Shown here: positions 31,765 to 35,951 of the stretch, in pieces
How positions within the stretch are numbered: position 1 is the first letter of the stretch
How the letters are laid out: every line of letters starts with the position of its first letter
Origin: Eubacteriales bacterium
Lineage (GTDB): Bacteria > Bacillota > Clostridia > Oscillospirales > Acutalibacteraceae
DNA length: 35,951 bases
Reading direction: 5' to 3'
Assembly (NCBI GenBank): GCA_029219885.1
Contig: JAQXUH010000070.1
Coordinates: forward strand, 1-35,951
Program-made: the position numbers and the translations under genes
Notes under the pieces: model-generated
What the model was told of the DNA's origin: nothing
Database searches by the model: none
What the model saw: the letters and a program-made list of their open reading frames with translations, nothing else

Positions 31765-32283
31765 TTACTTTTTCTCAGTGGTGTCCTCTTTAGCGGTTTC
31801 ACCCTTTGACTTGTAATCGTCATACCTGTTTTCGAGCTTTTCGTATTTGCCTGTTTTCATATCTTTCTTAAGAACGGTTTTGCCGTCATATGAGATATAA
31901 TACTCGCCTACTGCCTCAAAGCTGTATGTAGCCTTGCCCTCGTCAGTGGTAACATCGCTCTGTGTCATAACGTTAGCGGCAACCTTGATATACTTGTCGC
32001 CCTCAACATTAACACCGCTTTTTGAAACCATAAAGGTATAGCTGTCCTTAACATCTGCAAGGCCAAGCTCTTCCTCTGTATAGGCATTCTTAATGAAATT
32101 GATAGCATCAGAATCTTTGATAGCGGCATTTTCCGTTTCAATAGTCTTAGTTGTTGAAACAGAAGAAGTAGCAGATGTATCCTTTTCACCTGATGTTGTT
32201 TCAGTTTCATCGCTTGATGAGCAAGCAGCGAAAACACAGCCTATCATAAGGACAGACAGAATTACTGCTAATAACTTTTTCAT
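31765..32283 (-). CDS. Secreted lipoprotein of unknown function
   Basis: 172 aa from the ATG at 32283 (AAGG 8 bases upstream; a GTG in frame at 32292 lies inside that RBS). The signal peptide MKKLLAVILSVLMIGCVFAA ends in a lipobox (FAAC-SSS), so the Cys is lipidated and the protein anchored outside. A Ser/Thr/Glu-rich linker (about 22-50) precedes a compact domain with YTFMVSKSGVNVEGDKYIKV and YSFEAVGEYYISYDGKTVLK. It has no known catalytic motif. It follows the CD1247-like gene with 27 bases between. Confidence 0.82.
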   Translation of the reverse strand: MKKLLAVILSVLMIGCVFAACSSSDETETTSGEKDTSATSSVSTTKTIETENAAIKDSDAINFIKNAYTEEELGLADVKDSYTFMVSKSGVNVEGDKYIKVAANVMTQSDVTTDEGKATYSFEAVGEYYISYDGKTVLKKDMKTGKYEKLENRYDDYKSKGETAKEDTTEKK

Positions 32284-32310
32284 TTTAATCACCTTTGTAT
32301 GAAAACGAAA

Positions 32311-32730
32311 TTATTCTTCGTTCTCGTCCTCATCACAATCGCACATTTCAAATTCAAGCTTTTCACCGCAGTTAGGGCAGTTGATAGAACCCTCCATAAC
32401 TGTATCCTCGTCAACAGTGAAAGTCTCGTTACAAAGAGGACATTCAACCTCAAACTCTGCATCCTCGCAGTCGTCGTCACAGCAGTCACAGCAATCGCAG
32501 TCGTCGTAATCGCCGTAAACTTCTTCCTCAAGCTCTGCAAGGTCCTCGTCAACAGCGTCAACCTGGTCTGCAAGAAGCTCTACGCCCTCTGTCATATCGT
32601 CAATATCCTCAACAAGATTTGAAAGAACATCAACAATAGCGTTGAAAACCTTTGTTTCCTTTTTATTACCGTCAAGGTCAAGTCCGTCAAGAAGTCCCTT
32701 GAGATATCCTAAGCTTTCTGTTGTTTCCAT
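32311..32730 (-). CDS. CD1247-like acidic zinc-ribbon protein
   Basis: 139 aa. The N-terminal half (MNETT-like helix, LKGLLDGLDLD, then LSNLVEDIDDMTEGVELLAD) matches the CD1247 N-terminal domain of Clostridia. A Cys/Asp tract (DDCDCCDCCDDDC) and a zinc ribbon (CPLCNETF and CPNCGEKL) follow, then a very acidic tail. Its place beside efp is a conserved arrangement in this group (from memory of clostridial genomes). The function is not known. RBS AAGGAG 8 bases before the ATG. Confidence 0.82.
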   Translation of the reverse strand: METTESLGYLKGLLDGLDLDGNKKETKVFNAIVDVLSNLVEDIDDMTEGVELLADQVDAVDEDLAELEEEVYGDYDDCDCCDCCDDDCEDAEFEVECPLCNETFTVDEDTVMEGSINCPNCGEKLEFEMCDCDEDENEE

Positions 32731-32775
32731 AGTTAAAACTCCTTTAGTATATTATGGTATAGTATATCCTGATAC

Positions 32776-33333
32776 TTATGCTCTTTCCATATATTCACAG
32801 GTTCTTGTGTCGATTCTAATCATATCGCCCTCGTTAATAAAGAGAGGAACACGAATTTCAGCACCTGTTTCAACCTTTGCAGGCTTGAGAGTGTTTGTAG
32901 CTGTATTACCCTTAAGACCAGGCTCTGTCTCTGTTACCTCAAGAGTAACGAATGTAGGAGGCTCAACGCCAAAAACCTTACCCTTGTATGAAAGGATACG
33001 GCAAACCTCATTTTCCTTAACAAACTTGAAGTTGTCTGAAAGGTCAGCCTCTGAAACAGGAATCATATCGAATGTTTCGTTATCCATAAAGTAGTAAAGG
33101 CCGTCGTCGTTATAAGAGTAAGCCATTTCTCTTCTCTCAATATATGCTGTTGGGAACTTTGCTGTTGGGTTGTAGCTCTTTTCAACTACTGAGCCTGTAA
33201 TAACGTTCTTAGTCTTTGTTCTTACAAAAGCTGCACCCTTACCCGGCTTAACATGCTGGAACTCGATAACCTGAAGAACGTTACCGTCCTCTTCAAATGT
33301 TACACCGTTTCTGAAATCACCTGCTGATATCAT
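32776..33333 (-). CDS. efp: Translation elongation factor P
   Basis: 185 aa, normal length. EF-P helps ribosomes through polyproline stretches. The N-terminal KOW-like domain begins [20 protein letters not shown], with the loop [12 protein letters not shown] carrying the conserved Lys at the tip. The OB domains include [14 protein letters not shown] and the C-terminal [25 protein letters not shown]. It is second in the aroQ-efp-CD1247 series, a typical clostridial order. Confidence 0.97.
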   Translation of the reverse strand: MISAGDFRNGVTFEEDGNVLQVIEFQHVKPGKGAAFVRTKTKNVITGSVVEKSYNPTAKFPTAYIERREMAYSYNDDGLYYFMDNETFDMIPVSEADLSDNFKFVKENEVCRILSYKGKVFGVEPPTFVTLEVTETEPGLKGNTATNTLKPAKVETGAEIRVPLFINEGDMIRIDTRTCEYMERA

Positions 33334-33392
33334 AGAATTTACCTCCGAGATATTATTATCATTATTTTTTGTAATTATTACTTGAATACATT

Positions 33393-33830
33393 TTATAATA
33401 TTTCCATCAATAAATCAATACCCATTTTGTAACTATCCTTGCCATATCCGCAAATTTGTTTAACGCATACGTCTGTAATGACAGAAATTTTGCGAAAATC
33501 CTCTCTTTTATGGATATCCGACATATGGACCTCAACAAAAGGAGTGAAATCGCTGACCGCCTCAATAGCATCACGGATAGCATAGGAATAATGAGTATAC
33601 GCTCCGGCATTTATAACAACGCCGTCAAATTCATCCTTGCTTTCGTGGATAACGTCGATTATGTCACCCTCGTGATTAGACTGGAAGAAAGAAACCTTTG
33701 CACCGTTTGCCTTGCCGTAAAGCTTAAGCTCCTCGTTTATCTGCTTAAGAGTTTCACCGCCGTAAACATTCTTTTTCCTTATTCCTGTCATATTAAGATT
33801 AGGACCGTTTAAAACAAGTATCTTTTTCAT
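33393..33830 (-). CDS. aroQ: 3-dehydroquinate dehydratase, type II
   Basis: 145 aa, the normal dodecameric type II size. It converts 3-dehydroquinate to 3-dehydroshikimate. Conserved parts include [18 protein letters not shown] (with the catalytic Tyr), [30 protein letters not shown] and [15 protein letters not shown]. The RBS AGGTGA is just upstream. The rpsU terminator ends only about 19 bases before the ATG, so how the gene is transcribed is unclear. Confidence 0.96.
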   Translation of the reverse strand: MKKILVLNGPNLNMTGIRKKNVYGGETLKQINEELKLYGKANGAKVSFFQSNHEGDIIDVIHESKDEFDGVVINAGAYTHYSYAIRDAIEAVSDFTPFVEVHMSDIHKREDFRKISVITDVCVKQICGYGKDSYKMGIDLLMEIL

Positions 33831-33848
33831 AATGTCACCTAAAAATAA

Positions 33849-33872
33849 TAGGAGCGATAAAAACCGCTCCTA
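33849..33872 (-). terminator. Intrinsic terminator of rpsU
   Basis: An 8-bp stem TAGGAGCG/CGCTCCTA with an 8-base loop, followed on the minus strand by TTATTTTTAGG, 15 bases past the rpsU stop. The T-run merges with the aroQ ribosome site. Confidence 0.85.
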
Positions 33873-33886
33873 TATGTATAAAACTA

Positions 33887-34063
33887 TTATTTATACTTTC
33901 TCTTACGAGCAGCCTCGCTCTTCTTTTTACGAGCAACTGAAGGCTTTTCATAATGTTCTCTCTTACGTACTTCCTGGATAATACCGTCACGGGATGTCTG
34001 ACGCTTAAAACGTCTGAGTGCACTATCGAGAGACTCATTTTCCTTAACTTTTACCTGACTCAT
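33887..34063 (-). CDS. rpsU: Small ribosomal subunit protein S21
   Basis: 58 aa from the ATG at 34063 ([20 protein letters not shown]), chosen because a GGAGGGA site lies 5 bases upstream; the frame is open further up but not conserved. The basic tail [13 protein letters not shown] is typical of S21. S21 sits on the 30S platform near the anti-Shine-Dalgarno. The leader has a C-rich segment (CCCCCGAAG) that can pair with the G-rich ribosome site, a possible point of self-control. It is monocistronic. Confidence 0.96.
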   Translation of the reverse strand: MSQVKVKENESLDSALRRFKRQTSRDGIIQEVRKREHYEKPSVARKKKSEAARKRKYK

Positions 34064-34123
34064 TTCATTCCCTCCCTCCGACCACTTCGGGGGTATTTGA
34101 TACTTTTTCAATATCCGAGTGAG

Positions 34124-34152
34124 ATTATATACAAAAAGATTTTAAAAGTCAA
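34124..34152 (-). promoter_or_regulatory. Near-consensus SigA promoter of rpsU
   Basis: On the minus strand TTGACT (34147-34152), 17 bases, TATAAT (34124-34129). It is about 60 bases before the ATG. The rest of the gap to the dinB promoter (34153-34264) is AT-rich with no other feature. Confidence 0.85.
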
Positions 34153-34264
34153 GTATTTTCACGAGAAATATATAAAACTATCCAAAAAATATGAAAAGAG
34201 AGCCTTAATGTCGAAAATAAAGACCTTATTTTTTGCCTGAAAATCTTTTGGTTTCAATTTACAT

Positions 34265-34306
34265 TTGACTTTTTATCGTTTTCGATGTAATATAGAACAT
34301 ATGTTC
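34265..34306 (+). promoter_or_regulatory. dinB promoter with LexA/DinR (SOS) box
   Basis: TTGACT (34265-34270), 17 bases, TAATAT (34288-34293), followed at once by a perfect GAACATATGTTC (34295-34306). This fits the Gram-positive LexA box GAAC-n4-GTTC, placed over the transcription start, so LexA would block it until DNA damage. Confidence 0.9.
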
Positions 34307-34342
34307 GATACAATAAATTTTTATCAAAAGAGGCGTAATAAT

Positions 34343-35575
34343 ATGGAAAGACAAATACTTCATATCGACTGCAACAAATTTTATGCCAGCGTGGAATGTT
34401 ACCTGCATCCTGAGCTGAGGGATAAGCCGGTAGCCGTAGGGGGATGCGAAGAATCTCGTCACGGAATAATACTGACTAAAAATGAAATCGCGTCAAAATA
34501 TAATCTTGTGGTAGGAGAGCCGCTGTGGAAAGCACGGCAGAAATGTCCCGACCTGATAATCGTTCCGCCTCATTTCCCCACATATATTGAGTTTTCCCAA
34601 AAGGTGAGAAATATTCTTGAGGACTACACCGACCTGATTGAGCCTTTCGGACTTGACGAAAGCTGGATAGATGTTACGGGAGATTGGTATAAATCCGGAG
34701 AGGAAATCGCATACGAAATCAATCGCCGTGTCCGTGAAGAAATAGGCATAACCGTCAGCATCGGAGTGAGCTTTAACAAAATTTTTGCAAAGCTTGGCTC
34801 GGACTACAAAAAGCCTGACGCCGTCACCATAATAACTAAGGATAACTACAAGGATATAGTATGGCCGCTCCCCTGTTCCGACTTGCTTATGGTAGGTCCT
34901 GCCACAACGAGAAAGCTTAATTACTACGGTATTAAAACTATCGGCGACCTTGCCTGTGCCGATATGAAATTCATCAAAAGCATTTTAGGTAAAAACGGCG
35001 AAATGCTGAAAAGAAACGCTATGGGGCTTGATACGTCGCCTGTTCGCCATATGGATTTGGAGCGTGACATAAAAAGCATAGGAAATTCCACAACTACGCC
35101 GAGAGATTTGGTAAATGATGAGGATGTGAAAATCGTCCTGACTGTTCTTGCAGATAGCGTGGCAAGACGAATGAGAGAGCATAATCTGAAAGGCACAACT
35201 GTTTCGATTTACGTCAGAGACAGGCAGCTTCAAAGCTTCACACGGCAAAAGCACCTTTCGGCACCTACTAACGTTACAGAGGAGATAACTAAAGAGGCGT
35301 TCGCACTTTTTCAGGCAAATTACATTTGGAATGAGCCTATAAGAAGTGTGGGTGTAAGTATGACCGATTTTGATTTTGAAACCGAAGTGCAATTTGATTT
35401 ATCAAAAACTGTTGAGAAAAGAGAGAGAATGGAACAGCTTGACAAAACAGTAGACAGGCTGAAAAACAGATACGGAAATTATTGTATTCAGCCTGCAACG
35501 GCACTTATAGACACCGAGCTTTCCCACTTCAATCCCTTTGAGGAGCATATAATTCATCCTGTTTCGCCAATGTAA
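34343..35575 (+). CDS. dinB: DNA polymerase IV (Y-family)
   Basis: 410 aa from the ATG at 34343 (AGAGG 10 bases upstream; the frame is open from the promoter but those codons lie in the leader). It is an error-prone translesion polymerase. The catalytic acids are in HIDCNKFYASVE and FGLDESWIDVTG. A later part has SIGVSFNKIFAKLGSDYKKP, then helix-hairpin-helix MVGPATTRKLNYYGIKTIGD. The little-finger domain follows (DLERDIKSIGNSTTTP). The C-terminus lacks an obvious beta-clamp motif beyond a short HFNPF stretch. SOS control fits its promoter. Confidence 0.95.
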   Translation: MERQILHIDCNKFYASVECYLHPELRDKPVAVGGCEESRHGIILTKNEIASKYNLVVGEPLWKARQKCPDLIIVPPHFPTYIEFSQKVRNILEDYTDLIEPFGLDESWIDVTGDWYKSGEEIAYEINRRVREEIGITVSIGVSFNKIFAKLGSDYKKPDAVTIITKDNYKDIVWPLPCSDLLMVGPATTRKLNYYGIKTIGDLACADMKFIKSILGKNGEMLKRNAMGLDTSPVRHMDLERDIKSIGNSTTTPRDLVNDEDVKIVLTVLADSVARRMREHNLKGTTVSIYVRDRQLQSFTRQKHLSAPTNVTEEITKEAFALFQANYIWNEPIRSVGVSMTDFDFETEVQFDLSKTVEKRERMEQLDKTVDRLKNRYGNYCIQPATALIDTELSHFNPFEEHIIHPVSPM

Positions 35576-35593
35576 AAATCAGCAAAAAAACAA

Positions 35594-35617
35594 CTCCGAT
35601 ACCGCTTGATATCGGAG
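35594..35617 (+). terminator. Intrinsic terminator after dinB (possibly bidirectional)
   Basis: An 8-bp stem CTCCGATA/TATCGGAG with an 8-base loop, T-run on the plus side (CTTTTTC) and a TTGTTTTTTT run on the minus side. It may also serve the minus-strand SASP fragment. Confidence 0.85.
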
Positions 35618-35649
35618 CTTTTTCATAGCAATTACAATAAGCCTGACGC

Positions 35650-35769
35650 TTATTTCATGCTTTCCTCGTAAGCCTTAATCATCTTCTTAACCATCTGACC
35701 GCCTACTGAGCCGGCCTGCTTAGAAGTAAGGTCACCGTTGTAGCCGTTCTTAAGGTTTACACCAACCTC
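35650..35769 (-). pseudogene. Alpha/beta-type small acid-soluble spore protein, truncated at its 5' end
   Basis: The last 39 codons are intact: EVGVNL, then NGYNGDLTSKQAGSVGGQM, then VKKMIKAYEESMK and stop. This is the conserved C-terminal half of alpha/beta SASPs, which bind and protect DNA in spores. The N-terminal part, including the GPR protease site, is missing: the codon before Glu is TGA and the sequence no longer matches. No start codon or RBS is present. The break coincides with a likely mobile-element end, so insertion is the probable cause. Confidence 0.85.
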
Positions 35770-35803
35770 TCAGTGCGTTTTTTTACATATTAAAATGCAC
35801 TGA
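35770..35803. repeat. Inverted repeat at the likely element end
   Basis: TCAGTGC (35770-35776) and GCACTGA (35797-35803), 20 bases apart, sit exactly at the break in the SASP gene. This may be the recombinase binding site or element terminus. It could instead be a weak terminator for the recombinase gene. Confidence 0.5.
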
Positions 35804-35821
35804 TTTTTGCAAGATATTCAA

Positions 35822-35951
35822 CTAACTTGCCATATCCTGTCTATTAACGACATTTTCCTGAATATTACCGATAAATCGATAATAGATTGTGATTTTTTGC
35901 GTGTAGGGTACATTTTTGCCTGCGATTTGCTTGTTCTCGGGCAGTACCTTT
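35822..35951 (-). CDS. C-terminal end of a probable large serine recombinase (runs off the window)
   Basis: 42 codons and a stop: KVLPENKQIAGKNVPYTQK, then ITIYYRFIGNIQENVVNRQD and MAS. The GK...TQKITIYYRFIG pattern resembles the DUF4368 C-terminal domain of TndX/TnpX-type large serine recombinases, which move integrative elements. The catalytic Ser domain would be outside the window. Its stop lies about 50 bases from the break in the SASP gene, a usual place for such a gene at an element end. Assigned by a short motif only. Confidence 0.6.
   Translation of the reverse strand, partial: KVLPENKQIAGKNVPYTQKITIYYRFIGNIQENVVNRQDMAS

Noticed and set aside
1-35951. CRISPR array, tRNA, rRNA or tmRNA
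   Set aside because: No evenly spaced repeats and no cloverleaf or rRNA-like segments were seen in reading the intergenic parts.

Overview
The window looks like chromosome from a low-GC, Gram-positive, anaerobic, spore-forming member of Clostridia, probably near Ruminococcaceae/Oscillospirales. The clues are a fused pyruvate:ferredoxin oxidoreductase, an FtsEX plus coiled-coil M23 hydrolase locus, the remains of an alpha/beta-type spore protein (SASP), a CD1247-like protein beside efp, a LexA/DinR-type SOS box and strong SigA-like promoters (TTGACA-17-TATAAT). Placement below class is inference. No rRNA, tRNA or CRISPR array was seen.

Left arm (1-11547, all minus strand). A promoter at about 11530 drives ftsE and ftsX, followed by three tandem paralogous secreted coiled-coil M23 peptidases. 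The same strand continues through queH, rarA, nth, an unusual shikimate kinase-family protein and a secreted transglutaminase/FN3 protein. The 5' end of guaB, with its own promoter, lies at the edge. Many of these genes overlap by 1-11 bases, so the block is probably largely co-transcribed.

Envelope region (11692-17070, minus strand). A G5/3D-domain wall protein has a perfect promoter and a three-hairpin leader. Upstream of it lies about 400 bases of AT-rich sequence with no gene. Next comes a compact five-gene operon (16985 to 13578): a 59-aa single-TM protein, two paralogous four-TM proteins, a soluble protein of unknown function, and a membrane-anchored sortase-fold protein in which the catalytic His, Cys and Arg all appear replaced. 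This operon is the best candidate for an undescribed system.

Plus-strand block (17109-23091). ddl, ywiB (DUF1934), argS and a radical SAM gene form an operon. Then comes a two-gene AT-rich cassette: a small protein resembling the McrA-type N-terminal head domain, and an unknown protein. Identical 40-base terminator repeats bracket it, suggesting an inserted module at a locus that was once convergent between the radical SAM gene and feoB.

Right part (23096-35951). feoB has a DtxR-like palindrome filling its promoter spacer and diverges from a small XRE regulator with paired palindromic operators. An 82-base palindromic intergenic repeat follows, then PFOR, a GPH-type sugar symporter with a zinc-ribbon membrane protein, a lipoprotein, CD1247-like protein, efp, aroQ, rpsU and an SOS-controlled dinB. 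At the far right an alpha/beta SASP gene is cut after its C-terminal 39 codons. The sequence then changes into the C-terminus of a probable large serine recombinase, which looks like the end of an integrated mobile element.
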